64,000 bases of DNA from positions 59,493 to 123,492 of the forward strand of contig CAZMSJ010000002.1 in assembly GCA_964568925.1 (NCBI GenBank), read 5' to 3'. Position numbers and translations under genes: made by a program. The notes under the pieces were generated by a model. That model did no database searches, was not told where the DNA came from, and was given only the letters and a program-made list of their open reading frames with translations. Shown here piece after piece: positions 18,294 to 27,800 of the stretch. The number at the start of each line of letters is the position of its first letter. The stretch's first letter is position 1. Source of the stretch: CAYQUL01 sp964568925 (lineage in GTDB: Bacteria > Patescibacteriota > Microgenomatia > UBA8517).

Positions 18294-19957
18294 ATTTTAA
18301 AAATATTAGATTTTTACGCTTTTTCGTACTTCTTATTGTATTCATTGCATATTTACCTACGTTTCATGCTTATTTCCAACAAGACGAATGGATCGCATTT
18401 GGAAATGCAATAGGGAAGGGTGAGTTCTCACTCGTTAATTTGCTGGATTTTGCTTTTTCACCAAACGTTGGTCATTACGTTCCATTTCATCACATTTTTT
18501 TTGGTATTGTTTTTAAAATAGTTGGTATATCGTATGTCAAATGGCTAACAATAAGTATTTTGTGGCACCTGGCTATCACTTATACCGTTGGACTTTTTTT
18601 GTTTAAAGTACTTCGTAATACTAAAGCCGCAACGTTTGGAATGCTGCTATTCGGTTTGTCAGGGAGTGCTCATCAAGCTACTACTTGGGTTGTGGCAGAT
18701 ATAAACACACACGGGTCGACTTTTTTTGGCATGCTGACGATTTTGGCGTTTATTCATTCTTTGGACTTTAAAACGATCAACTTCGGCTACCTTAAATTGT
18801 CAATTCTATTTATTGTTATATCTCTTTTGTTTAAAGAAACGACAATAGGTTTGTTTTTGACAATTCCTGCATTTATGTTCGTTACAAATTACAATAGGTT
18901 TCAAGTATTAAGAAAAGCTCAATCTTATGTGTATTTCCTAGCTGGTTATATTTTGCTGCGAGCAGTAATGTTTTTACTGCCAGCGGCCAAAGGTAGTGCT
19001 TCTGTAATTACTTCTACTCAAACTACTGGAATGATTCTCTACAATATGGTTACATTCCCGGCGAAAGCTTTTTTCCAATCACTTATTCCAAGTGAGTTAT
19101 GGATTGTCTTTGCAAGAAAAGTAGTTGCTATACCTGCTTCCATACTTGGAATAGAAACAAATACTTCAGCTTTCGATCTTTTTGTTCAATCTCAATTTTT
19201 AGAGATACTATTTATTTCACTATTTATATTAGTAGTTATTTTGACTGTATATCTCCACAAAAAATATAATAATTACTTTTCAAAAATTTCTTTTTTTGCG
19301 CTTGTTTTCATCTCATTTAATAGCTTCATATTCGCCTTATCACCTGAAAGAAGTGGAGTTATAACGTTTCTTGATTCGAGAAACTTATATTTGATCTTGG
19401 TTGGTTCAGTTTTATTTTTATTTTCATTTTTGCAAATTAGAGCATTCAATAAAGGTGTCGTCCTCTCGTCTTTATCAGTGTTATTCATTGCAAATTTGTT
19501 CATGTTTGGAAGACATGTCAATTCATCAATTCTTCAAGGTAGTTTAAGACAACAGATATTGCGTCAGATTGAAACTATTATTCCAAGTTCTGAACGAAAT
19601 ATCCTTGTATACGTTTCTAGTGATAGCAGTTACTACGGATTATCAAGCGAGAAAAAAACTCTTCCATTTCAATCAGGTTTTGGCCAAACGTTGTTAGTTT
19701 ATATATATCAACGAAATCATCTATCACCACTTTTTTATAATAATTATTTTTTATGGCCAATTGACTCTGAAGGATATCAAAAGAATACTGATGGTACATT
19801 CTATGGCTATTTCACTAATTACGAGACTTTATCGAAAGTAGTAAGCGATGGCAATCCAGTCGAAAGTGTATACGCAATGAAATGGTATGGACGAACTGAA
19901 TCCTTAGTCAATATCACAGAAGAAGTGAGGAGTAAACTACGTGGTAATATGAAGTGA
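18290..19957 (+). CDS. GT-C type membrane glycosyltransferase
   Basis: Polytopic protein, 555 aa, with ten or more membrane segments and 'FQQDEWIAFG' after the first one (residues ~29-38), the acidic pair expected in the first outer loop of GT39-like enzymes. The 'VGHYVPFHHIFF' stretch near residue 60 matches the second loop of such proteins. The C-terminal ~120 residues are soluble and extracytoplasmic. It is coupled to the methyltransferase by ATGA, and the next gene begins one base after its stop. Substrate unknown. Confidence 0.76.
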   Translation: MNFKNIRFLRFFVLLIVFIAYLPTFHAYFQQDEWIAFGNAIGKGEFSLVNLLDFAFSPNVGHYVPFHHIFFGIVFKIVGISYVKWLTISILWHLAITYTVGLFLFKVLRNTKAATFGMLLFGLSGSAHQATTWVVADINTHGSTFFGMLTILAFIHSLDFKTINFGYLKLSILFIVISLLFKETTIGLFLTIPAFMFVTNYNRFQVLRKAQSYVYFLAGYILLRAVMFLLPAAKGSASVITSTQTTGMILYNMVTFPAKAFFQSLIPSELWIVFARKVVAIPASILGIETNTSAFDLFVQSQFLEILFISLFILVVILTVYLHKKYNNYFSKISFFALVFISFNSFIFALSPERSGVITFLDSRNLYLILVGSVLFLFSFLQIRAFNKGVVLSSLSVLFIANLFMFGRHVNSSILQGSLRQQILRQIETIIPSSERNILVYVSSDSSYYGLSSEKKTLPFQSGFGQTLLVYIYQRNHLSPLFYNNYFLWPIDSEGYQKNTDGTFYGYFTNYETLSKVVSDGNPVESVYAMKWYGRTESLVNITEEVRSKLRGNMK

Positions 19958-19958
19958 A

Positions 19959-22859
19959 ATGATGAAATTCCTAAATAAATTTAAGTATGTTGTCTTTATT
20001 ATTATTTCTTTATATCCTCTGAATTGGTTTATAGGTAAAGGGTCTGTCTTAATAGACGGGCTTGATACAAATTTTCCACTAGATCCACTTATTTGGTTCA
20101 CTCGTCGACTATTTATTTGGAACGATGTTTTAAATGGTGGATTACACTTCAGTTCATCAGTTGCAGGATTATTCTTTCACTTTCTGCAGGTAGTTCCGTA
20201 TGTTGCAGGATTCCCTATTCAAATAGTTGAAATACTTAATATTCTCTTTTGGTCACTCTCAATCATTTTCGCTGGTTTTGTTTTTTCAAAGACATTTATA
20301 TCAAAGAGATTCATTGTTCAACTGTTTTTTGTTGCGCTTTATGCATTCAATATTTATTTGTTTAATACGTGGGAAAATATAAAAGTTGCAAATCTTTCCT
20401 TAATGGTAGGTCTCCCATTGTTACTCTCTCTGTTAAAATTAATTTTTGCGGATAGCATCAGCTGGACATCTACAATTTTTTATTCATGCCTCGTTGGTAT
20501 TGTGAGTGCAGGGACCGGAATTAATCCTGCTTACTTTATTTGTTTACTATTAGGAGCTGGGCTATACGTTTTGGTTCAATTTGTTTTTTCTCAGAATAAA
20601 GTACAACTATTGAAGAAATCTCTAATCGTCTTTCTTCCATTTGGTTTGGGTAACGCATTTTGGATCGTACCTTTGTTTGACTTTCTTTTCATTACAAATA
20701 ATGTTCAAACATTGGATGGCATAGGTTTTACTAACTGGGTTGCAAGCCTATCAGCAAACACATCACTCCTTAATGTAATTCGACTCCAAGGTGCCTGGGA
20801 TTGGTACATAGTGAACGATTACGGTGTGCCTCTTTATATTCCTTATGCTGCAAAATATTTCTACAGCGTTCCATTCATAGTTTTTAGTTTTGTTACACCT
20901 TTCCTTGCGTTTGCTGCATTTACGATACGCAAAAACGCCAAATTTGAGTTGTATTTATATTTTGCTTTGATGACTGTAATTGGGGTTTTTCTCGGTGCGG
21001 GGCTTCACGAACCGACTGGATATATTTTTAACTACTTACTAAATCATTTACCATTTTTTAGTTTCTTCAGAAGTCCATGGTACATTTTTACACCGTATAC
21101 GATACTTGGTTTAGGTGGACTTGCATGTTTGTTCATTGATTCTATTTTTTATAGATTTGAAGGACACTACATTTTTCGAAGGGTCGCAGTCAATCATGTT
21201 TTGTTTATTGGAACTGGTGTTCTCGTACTTTCACAATTGGTTTACTCATACCCTTTAATAACTGGAAAAATATTTAGACCAGGGAGAGACGATAGCTTTT
21301 ATCAGACATTTCCTAGTTATTTGCAGGAAACAAAAGCTATGCTTGAAAGTTCTTCATACTCTCGAATGGTCACTTACCCTGATGATCAACTTGAAAGCTT
21401 TAAATGGGGGTATAAGGGTACAGAATCCATTCTAGGACTATTTACCAAAAATGAAGTAATTGCTCCTTCGTATAATTATCCTAATCAATATCTTGCTGCT
21501 TTAGTTGAGCGTTTCTATTCATACTTAAAGCGCGGAGAGTATCAATCAGCGTTTCAAATGGCACATATTCTTGGAGTAGATAGTATGTTTATAAAGACAG
21601 ACACTATCACTCTAGCTCCAAACATACTGAAAGATGTTGCTTCATTTACGAATAAACAGAAAGATATTTCGGAATGGCATTTTATGAATATAAATGAAAA
21701 ATATAGTTCATTAAAGTTCAGCGTTCCTCAATATGTCTTTACCCTTGATATGTCTCCAAAGAGGCTAGCTGATGTTTCTCGATTTATTCCAAAAGATGCA
21801 GTAGTTGTTGCTCGAGATGATAGCCAACTAGAAAAAATTCCTGAAGTTGTACCAAATTTAACGGCAATCTCTGAGGCAAAGAAGATTGAAGAGACGGATC
21901 ACTCAATCACTAAATTTGCATATACAACAATAGATACATCTGAATACAGTTTGTATCTTAGTAATTATCAACTTCAAGCAAGTGATATCAGTGTTTCAGT
22001 AGATGGAAAGCAAGTTTCTTCTCAACTCATGACTTCAGATGAGAATGTAATAAAGATTGGACCGTTAACAACTCCAGTAGGAGATCACAGTGTTGTAATA
22101 CGTTTACCGTCCCCAAAGGTTGAACAATTGATTGGTCAGGATCCTCTTTCAGTAATAGGAGAGCCAGAAATCAGTACAGCTAAAAAGTATGCATTTAATG
22201 ACTTCTCACCATTTAAGAAGTATGAAATTCAATACGAATCACAATATGTCTATGGAGATGTCCCAAGATTTGAATTAGTGCAATCTGGTCCAAACTCACC
22301 ATACAGGGTTGAAAAATTGCCACTCTTGAAGAACCAAGACTGGTTATCACAAAAATTTATATTCACTCCTGTTGAACTCGGATCAAAGCTTGAAATATTT
22401 GCTTTACAACCAAGTCAGAAAGATCACACGAGTAAAACTCTTATCAGAAACTTATCAATAAAGGAGATTCCTGATAACCAGTTGTATGTCATTCAGACAC
22501 CAAAATTATTTATCAATAACAAAGTAACTCTTTCAGCCAATAAAATTAATCCGACTAAATATATCGTAAATGTAAAAGATACTCCAAATGGGTATTTTCT
22601 TCTGATGAAGGAGGGTTATCACAAAGGATGGTCCATCGGCTCTAACGACTATATTGGCGGTGCTCCTGTCCATATGTCTGGAAACGGATATAGTAACTTG
22701 TGGTACATACCTGTTGGAGGTGAAACCCAAGATATTGAACTCTCCTTTAGTGGTCAAAAGTTATATGTGTTTGGATTAACAGTAAGTTTGATCGTTTTAC
22801 TTGCTTCACTTACTACTTTCATTTATGGACATATACATCGTAAACAAAAATCTAGATAA
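19959..22859 (+). CDS. Giant membrane protein, AftD-like GT-C candidate
   Basis: A 966-aa protein with about twelve membrane segments (to residue ~425) and a ~500-residue extracytoplasmic region ending in a final membrane helix near residues 935-955. An Asp near residue 33 ('LIDGLDTNF') and the 'FFRSPWYI' loop near residue 370 recall the arabinofuranosyltransferase AftD/YfhO group, which builds or trims polymers on the outer face. That placement is an inference from layout, not from a decisive motif. The C-terminus has 'KGWSIGSND'-like and beta-sandwich segments also seen in the YfhO-like protein at 23178. The start is one of two consecutive ATGs at 19959/19962. Confidence 0.62.
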   Translation: MMKFLNKFKYVVFIIISLYPLNWFIGKGSVLIDGLDTNFPLDPLIWFTRRLFIWNDVLNGGLHFSSSVAGLFFHFLQVVPYVAGFPIQIVEILNILFWSLSIIFAGFVFSKTFISKRFIVQLFFVALYAFNIYLFNTWENIKVANLSLMVGLPLLLSLLKLIFADSISWTSTIFYSCLVGIVSAGTGINPAYFICLLLGAGLYVLVQFVFSQNKVQLLKKSLIVFLPFGLGNAFWIVPLFDFLFITNNVQTLDGIGFTNWVASLSANTSLLNVIRLQGAWDWYIVNDYGVPLYIPYAAKYFYSVPFIVFSFVTPFLAFAAFTIRKNAKFELYLYFALMTVIGVFLGAGLHEPTGYIFNYLLNHLPFFSFFRSPWYIFTPYTILGLGGLACLFIDSIFYRFEGHYIFRRVAVNHVLFIGTGVLVLSQLVYSYPLITGKIFRPGRDDSFYQTFPSYLQETKAMLESSSYSRMVTYPDDQLESFKWGYKGTESILGLFTKNEVIAPSYNYPNQYLAALVERFYSYLKRGEYQSAFQMAHILGVDSMFIKTDTITLAPNILKDVASFTNKQKDISEWHFMNINEKYSSLKFSVPQYVFTLDMSPKRLADVSRFIPKDAVVVARDDSQLEKIPEVVPNLTAISEAKKIEETDHSITKFAYTTIDTSEYSLYLSNYQLQASDISVSVDGKQVSSQLMTSDENVIKIGPLTTPVGDHSVVIRLPSPKVEQLIGQDPLSVIGEPEISTAKKYAFNDFSPFKKYEIQYESQYVYGDVPRFELVQSGPNSPYRVEKLPLLKNQDWLSQKFIFTPVELGSKLEIFALQPSQKDHTSKTLIRNLSIKEIPDNQLYVIQTPKLFINNKVTLSANKINPTKYIVNVKDTPNGYFLLMKEGYHKGWSIGSNDYIGGAPVHMSGNGYSNLWYIPVGGETQDIELSFSGQKLYVFGLTVSLIVLLASLTTFIYGHIHRKQKSR

Positions 22860-23268
22860 AATTAGTTCATTCCTAACCCAGGAATTTCATAACAGAGAAT
22901 CTGTTGTCACTACATGGTCCAAAAAAAATATAGCAAGAATATTCATTTATCAAATGGTACTGATGTTACTTGTAGTACTTCATTCGCTTGGATATTTTCA
23001 TCCATTCTTTACAATAAGTGCTCATTTTATTATTAATGTTGCCCTTATTTTGTCGGTACTCTTGTTAAGAACAAGAAGTATTCATATTGCATTTTTCGCT
23101 GCAACGTTCTGGTTAGGTGCGAGCTTTTTTCAGGCTTCACGGGTTACTGTTTGGGCAGAGAGAATGTCGATGTATGCTTACGAAACGTTTCTTTTGTGTG
23201 TTTTCTTGTATATCTTGGAAACGTACTTCTTTAGTAGGTCAACCAAAAGAAAAGATATTGTTAAGTAA
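22825..23268 (+). CDS. Small four-helix membrane protein of unknown function
   Basis: Hypothetical protein of 147 aa with four hydrophobic segments (about residues 34-55, 60-80, 85-105 and 115-135) and a basic C-terminus. The start at 22825 overlaps the end of the preceding gene by 35 bases; an upstream TTG at 22801 is possible but less likely. Its last 91 bases run opposite the 3' end of the minus-strand gene 23178-25088. I do not recognise the family. Its position after a putative GT-C enzyme suggests an accessory subunit, which is speculation. Confidence 0.6.
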   Translation: MDIYIVNKNLDKISSFLTQEFHNRESVVTTWSKKNIARIFIYQMVLMLLVVLHSLGYFHPFFTISAHFIINVALILSVLLLRTRSIHIAFFAATFWLGASFFQASRVTVWAERMSMYAYETFLLCVFLYILETYFFSRSTKRKDIVK

Positions 23269-25088
23269 AAAATCTTCATACCTTGCCTAAACGATTCTGG
23301 ACGGTATTCAATTTTGTAATTTGTGTTGGGTTTAGACGTAAACATGAGTGTATTCGACGGTGTTTCTTGCAGATCACTTCCATTTACATACCATCCTTTT
23401 GAAAATGTGTTGGAAAGAATTATTGGTTGTGTGATGTTACCGTTCGCGATATGCATTTCATCGTTACTACGTACTTCATATTCGAGGTTATTAATAAAAT
23501 TTGTAGTAGAGTCAGATCCGTATATCCTAGGCCTAAAGTAGAGATTGGTGTAAATGTGATAGGAATCAATGGTATTTAAGAGCACTAATCCTCTTTGTGT
23601 CATTATTTTCGGTGAAACAATATATTTCACATTCATTTCACCGAGTGCTTCTATATCAGGATTTGCATTACCAGCTTCTGCAAAACCAAAAGGTGGAATT
23701 GCTAATGTGTAGTAGTCCCAATATCCCCCAAATAAGCCCCAGCTTTTCTGATAGTAGTTCTTTTGCGTAAGAGTCGCGTATCCATCAATTATTTCTAAGT
23801 TGTTCTCGGCAGCTTCCTTTTGGCGAATACAGCGATCTGTACAGTACACTCTGAATATGTTTGTATCTTTCGCGATAAATGAATACACATTCCCTATATT
23901 TGGGTAGGTAATGTTAGGTACCTTACTGAGTACTCCAAGATACAAAATATAAGCATTGGCCGTTAATAAAATAATTACACGAATCGCAAGCCATTTACTT
24001 TTTATCGTGTTAATCATTGTCCCAACCAAGAAAAGAATAATTAAGGTCATTATTGGCCAAATACGCGTAGTTACACGCATCATTTGAAGTATTGGGTTTT
24101 TCTGGATAAGGAAGCCAATAGGGGAAACGTTATTTAAACTAATAAGAAGAATCATAGCTGCAATAACAGTGAAGAATATTTTTTGCTTTCTTGTTGTTTT
24201 TAAATAACCCAAGATACTTATGAAAAATAGAAAGATACCAATTGGGATAATTTTTTCGGTATCAAATGATACTTTTGTCCAAATCTCAGGAAATAGATGA
24301 AAGAGAAAGTCTTTTTTGGAAAACCATATTGGGTAAATCTCAGGCTTTGCTAAGAGGAGATATCGTGTTGTATATGGTTGCCAATCCAGTTGAGAAAACA
24401 AAACAGGGCTTAAGAGTCCAATACTTAAGAGACCTGCAAATATAACATCTCTAACTGTTTTAAGTTTGTCGCCTGAATAAAGAAATGCAATTAAACAAGA
24501 AAAGGGAACGATGATACTTGAGGTAATGGCATGAGCCTGAAAAAGAAATGATATTGAAATTGCATAGAGCACTATATATTTGAAATTTGATTTAACCGCT
24601 ATCCGCTGTGCATATAAACAGACTGCTGGGATCCATGCCCACGCAATAATGATTCCAAAATGGCCTGCTTCCATGGCTGCGGCTAATCGTGTTGAAAACA
24701 TGTACAGGACCGCAATCACAAGTGATGTTTGTGCTGAAAAATAGCTTTTTGAGAGTTTGTACGTAAAGAAGCCAGCCAACAAGCTATGTATCCATAAGGA
24801 GACAAGTATCGCAATTGGTATTGGCAGAAAAATAAATACTAACTGTCCAGGGTAGAGTAGTAATGATTGTGGATCAGATATGAGTGGTTGACCTCCAAAC
24901 CAGAGAGGGTTCCATAGCGGTATTCCGTTGCCCGCAAGAATTGACCTTTTATAGAGAATAAATATTGGCCAAAAAAAGTTAACAAGATCATTATCTCGAG
25001 ATAGAAAAAGACTAGGCTTTGCCCAGAGAGGTAGCTGCGCCATCACCGAAGCGGCGAGAATAGCTACTGAGACCTGATATCTTTTCAT
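23178..25088 (-). CDS. YfhO-like membrane protein (GT-C fold)
   Basis: Polytopic protein, 636 aa, with the YfhO-type N-terminus: 'SRDNDLVNFFWP' around residue 30 (acidic catalytic loop), then 'GIPLWNPLWFGGQPL' near residue 55 and 'DPQSLLLYPGQ' near residue 72. YfhO relatives are thought to transfer sugars to teichoic-type polymers from undecaprenyl-linked donors. A membrane segment near residues 605-622 and a lysine-rich tail close the protein. The last ~30 codons overlap the convergent gene ending at 23268. The gene starts 29 bases from the divergent small ORF at 25118. Confidence 0.75.
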   Translation of the reverse strand: MKRYQVSVAILAASVMAQLPLWAKPSLFLSRDNDLVNFFWPIFILYKRSILAGNGIPLWNPLWFGGQPLISDPQSLLLYPGQLVFIFLPIPIAILVSLWIHSLLAGFFTYKLSKSYFSAQTSLVIAVLYMFSTRLAAAMEAGHFGIIIAWAWIPAVCLYAQRIAVKSNFKYIVLYAISISFLFQAHAITSSIIVPFSCLIAFLYSGDKLKTVRDVIFAGLLSIGLLSPVLFSQLDWQPYTTRYLLLAKPEIYPIWFSKKDFLFHLFPEIWTKVSFDTEKIIPIGIFLFFISILGYLKTTRKQKIFFTVIAAMILLISLNNVSPIGFLIQKNPILQMMRVTTRIWPIMTLIILFLVGTMINTIKSKWLAIRVIILLTANAYILYLGVLSKVPNITYPNIGNVYSFIAKDTNIFRVYCTDRCIRQKEAAENNLEIIDGYATLTQKNYYQKSWGLFGGYWDYYTLAIPPFGFAEAGNANPDIEALGEMNVKYIVSPKIMTQRGLVLLNTIDSYHIYTNLYFRPRIYGSDSTTNFINNLEYEVRSNDEMHIANGNITQPIILSNTFSKGWYVNGSDLQETPSNTLMFTSKPNTNYKIEYRPESFRQGMKIFYLTISFLLVDLLKKYVSKIYKKTHKRNVS

Positions 25089-25101
25089 ATTGAGTCTGCC
25101 G

Positions 25102-25107
25102 TATAAT
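25102..25107 (+). promoter_or_regulatory. -10 box TATAAT upstream of 25118
   Basis: Consensus TATAAT ten bases before the ATG at 25118, inside a 29-base divergent intergenic gap. It overlaps an inverted repeat (ATAATTA, three bases, TAATTAT, 25103-25119) that could be an operator or simply AT-rich promoter DNA. The transcript would have little or no leader. Confidence 0.5.
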
Positions 25108-25117
25108 TACACTAATT

Positions 25118-25276
25118 ATGAAACATGTAAAAGGTATCTTTTTAGGAGTCACAATACTGGTTGTTTTAGCAAATGTTCTTTTAGTGTCATTTGGACATTC
25201 TGGCTTTGCAATCAATATGTCTAAATATACGTTTATTATAATTTTGCTATTTGGAACTTTCTATGCGCGCACATAA
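25118..25276 (+). CDS. 52-aa two-helix membrane protein
   Basis: Small ORF of 52 codons plus stop. It encodes a basic start, a hydrophobic segment (residues ~7-24), a short polar loop and a second hydrophobic segment (~36-50), so a hairpin membrane protein is predicted. A consensus TATAAT lies ten bases upstream. Its last 14 bases overlap the start of the large membrane protein at 25263, suggesting translational coupling. The family is not recognised. It may be a real microprotein or a translated leader that loads ribosomes onto the next gene. Confidence 0.55.
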   Translation: MKHVKGIFLGVTILVVLANVLLVSFGHSGFAINMSKYTFIIILLFGTFYART

Positions 25277-27800
25277 ATTTTTAATCATCTCGTACATCAT
25301 TATTCTTGCACTTTCATTTCGTGCAATTTTTTATCTATCCTCAATGTCGCAAGGAGATGCTCCATATCTTCTACAAAATCTACTCAAGGTCTACTTCCAT
25401 GAACCGTTTGCTTGGACAACGATTGGAACGGTTTTAGGAGGCGTTAACCAGTTCCTGTGGATCTGGCCATATATGGCTGTTGTTTCTCTTGTGGGTATGA
25501 TCGGGAGAATTTCTCCTGAGCTATTAATCAGGTTCTTTTTCTATATACCATCAATTGTTTTAGCTGCTTGGGGTAGTTATCAATTTGCATCACGCTTTAC
25601 CGCTACAACTCGAGTAAAGATTCTTACGAGTCTAATTTACACAGTAAACACATATTTCCTATTAGTTCTCGACGGTGGACAGGTGGGAATCTCACTAGCC
25701 TATGGTTTGTTCCCTGTTGTACTCACTCTTTTTGCAAAGGCGATTGATTCTGACGGTAGGAAACCATTCTTACTCTATTTACTCGGTCTTGAACTAATTA
25801 CTCTTGCAGATCCACGGGTTGCCATAATTTGTATTGTCTTCGCGGTTCTTTTATTTGGAACAAAATTAAAGAAGATTGTTTATGTCCTTCCAGTTTGGCT
25901 TGGAATAAATATGTATTGGCTATATCCACTGCTTGCAGGTGCAGGAACGGGCTTTACTTCCAAATTAGATCAATTTAGTTCTCTCCTAAACGGTCTATTT
26001 TTCTATGCACCTCACTGGAGTGGAAACATATATGGAGTAACAACTTATCCATCAATTCTTTTTGCAATTTTTCCAGTTTCAATTCTATTGTCCGTGTATT
26101 CAGGAAAGCTTCCTAAAAAGTTGTTTATTATGTGGCTTCTTTTTGTATTTTTAATCAAAGGTACTACACCTCCTCTTGGGTCTATGTATTCGTTTTTTAC
26201 GTCCCTACCGTTTGGTACTGCATTCCGTGATAGCACAAAGTTCTTTATCCCTGCACTTCTTGTGGGTGCACTCCTCTCAGCAGAAGGTGTTTCATTCGCA
26301 ATGAAAAAAATCAGGTTTTCTGAAGTTGCTTTTGTCCTAATTTTTTGTCTTTCGTTGCTCCCAGTCCTACAAGGCAATTTGTCATTCAATCTTTCTGGAC
26401 ATAATCTTGATAATTCTATCGATGAGATCAATCAATTGACTGCATCAGATCATCGCGTCGTATGGGTAAATGAACGCGATCCACAGTCATCTGTGGTGTC
26501 TCCAACGGCACTTAATGGCTCAGACCTTGTTAAGTTACGTCCTTTTGCTGCATTAAACGTAGGAGACCATGACGCATTAAACTTTATGAATGCAAGCGAA
26601 AGTGCCCAGTGGGTGCGGCTATTTGGAATTAATCATTTTGTTTTAAATGGAAATCCACGACTTAAAGTCTTATCAGAATCAGAAGCAAAAGACTGGGCGC
26701 AAACACAAAAAGTTTTTTCTGAAAATACATTTCTCACAAAAGTAGATACCCTCCCTGTTTACTCTGTTTCAGACGCATACCCACTTTTCTGGGGCGTAGA
26801 CAAGATGCTGTTTGTCATTGGTTCTGATGATGTCTATGGAAAGATTAATAAGCGACATGCAAATGCACTTCCTGAACGAGCCGCTGTTTCATTTGTTGAA
26901 GACGGAAAGTTTAGTATGAAAGAAACAATTGAATATGCGTCAACTTCTGCTGCGATTATTGATAATGGTGGTGGAGAGCTGGCACTGACCATGAGTCTAC
27001 TTCAAAAATCGTTTCTTCAAACGTCAAACGCCACTCGAAATGATTTTGCACAATTTCAATCTGGAGATTATTTGAAATACAAATATGAATTGTTGGTGAG
27101 AAACGTTGTCTTTTCTGACTTTGACTATGGTCTCGGTATTTCATTTTCTTCGAACCCAAAAGAACACATTGTCTTTAACAGCCAATTAACCCAAGGTGAA
27201 TATGTGCTAGCTCTTCGATCAATGACAACTGGAAAAAGCGTTGTTTCTGGATTTGGCAAAGAACAAGTGATCATGCCTTCAAATCATTTTGTTTGGACAA
27301 CTATCTCTGTCAAATCAAGTGGAAAGATGGAGTCTATTGATATTGAGAATACTGATGGTGTAACGGTTGTAAATACGGTAGCCATAGTACCTAAGCTTGA
27401 ATTTGATAAGGCCCAGGAGCAATCAAAGGCTTTGATGCAACACTTCCCTGTGTATACTCCTGACAAAGTACCGAAGGACTTATTTGTGAATGGACGACTC
27501 CCAATGGAATTGACAGAAAATGGAACGACACGCTGGAGCGTTGAGAGGAACCCTAATGCTCATTGGCTTATACAGTCATATCAATATTCGCCAGAATTCA
27601 CCCTTTCTAAGGACACACTTGTGTATAAAAGTATTCCGGCTTACTCATCTATAAATAGTTTTTATATGCGGCCAGAATGGCAAACCTCAACAATAAGTTA
27701 TCAGGGTCAGACAAAAGTACGTTGGGGTATTTACTATTCAGTATTAACCCTTTTGCTTTTGGCAATATATATAGTTTTTTCAAGTATTCATGAAAAATAA
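25263..27800 (+). CDS. Large membrane protein, AftD-like GT-C candidate
   Basis: An 845-aa protein with about eleven membrane segments to residue ~390, a long extracytoplasmic part and a final helix near residues 820-840. 'GVNQFLWIWPY' near residue 60 resembles the loop that follows the catalytic Asp in AftD/YfhO-like proteins, and 'FGTAFRDSTKFF' near residue 315 matches the conserved 'FRxxxK/W' loop also present in the 19959 protein. The ATG at 25263 lies inside the end of the 52-aa ORF; a start at 25251 is possible. It overlaps the flippase gene by 11 bases, consistent with a role in glycan export or outer-face modification. Confidence 0.65.
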   Translation: MRAHKFLIISYIIILALSFRAIFYLSSMSQGDAPYLLQNLLKVYFHEPFAWTTIGTVLGGVNQFLWIWPYMAVVSLVGMIGRISPELLIRFFFYIPSIVLAAWGSYQFASRFTATTRVKILTSLIYTVNTYFLLVLDGGQVGISLAYGLFPVVLTLFAKAIDSDGRKPFLLYLLGLELITLADPRVAIICIVFAVLLFGTKLKKIVYVLPVWLGINMYWLYPLLAGAGTGFTSKLDQFSSLLNGLFFYAPHWSGNIYGVTTYPSILFAIFPVSILLSVYSGKLPKKLFIMWLLFVFLIKGTTPPLGSMYSFFTSLPFGTAFRDSTKFFIPALLVGALLSAEGVSFAMKKIRFSEVAFVLIFCLSLLPVLQGNLSFNLSGHNLDNSIDEINQLTASDHRVVWVNERDPQSSVVSPTALNGSDLVKLRPFAALNVGDHDALNFMNASESAQWVRLFGINHFVLNGNPRLKVLSESEAKDWAQTQKVFSENTFLTKVDTLPVYSVSDAYPLFWGVDKMLFVIGSDDVYGKINKRHANALPERAAVSFVEDGKFSMKETIEYASTSAAIIDNGGGELALTMSLLQKSFLQTSNATRNDFAQFQSGDYLKYKYELLVRNVVFSDFDYGLGISFSSNPKEHIVFNSQLTQGEYVLALRSMTTGKSVVSGFGKEQVIMPSNHFVWTTISVKSSGKMESIDIENTDGVTVVNTVAIVPKLEFDKAQEQSKALMQHFPVYTPDKVPKDLFVNGRLPMELTENGTTRWSVERNPNAHWLIQSYQYSPEFTLSKDTLVYKSIPAYSSINSFYMRPEWQTSTISYQGQTKVRWGIYYSVLTLLLLAIYIVFSSIHEK

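Noticed and set aside
25103..25119. Inverted repeat between divergent genes as a terminator
   Set aside because: The arms are entirely A/T and overlap a consensus -10 box and a start codon, so a promoter or operator is more likely.
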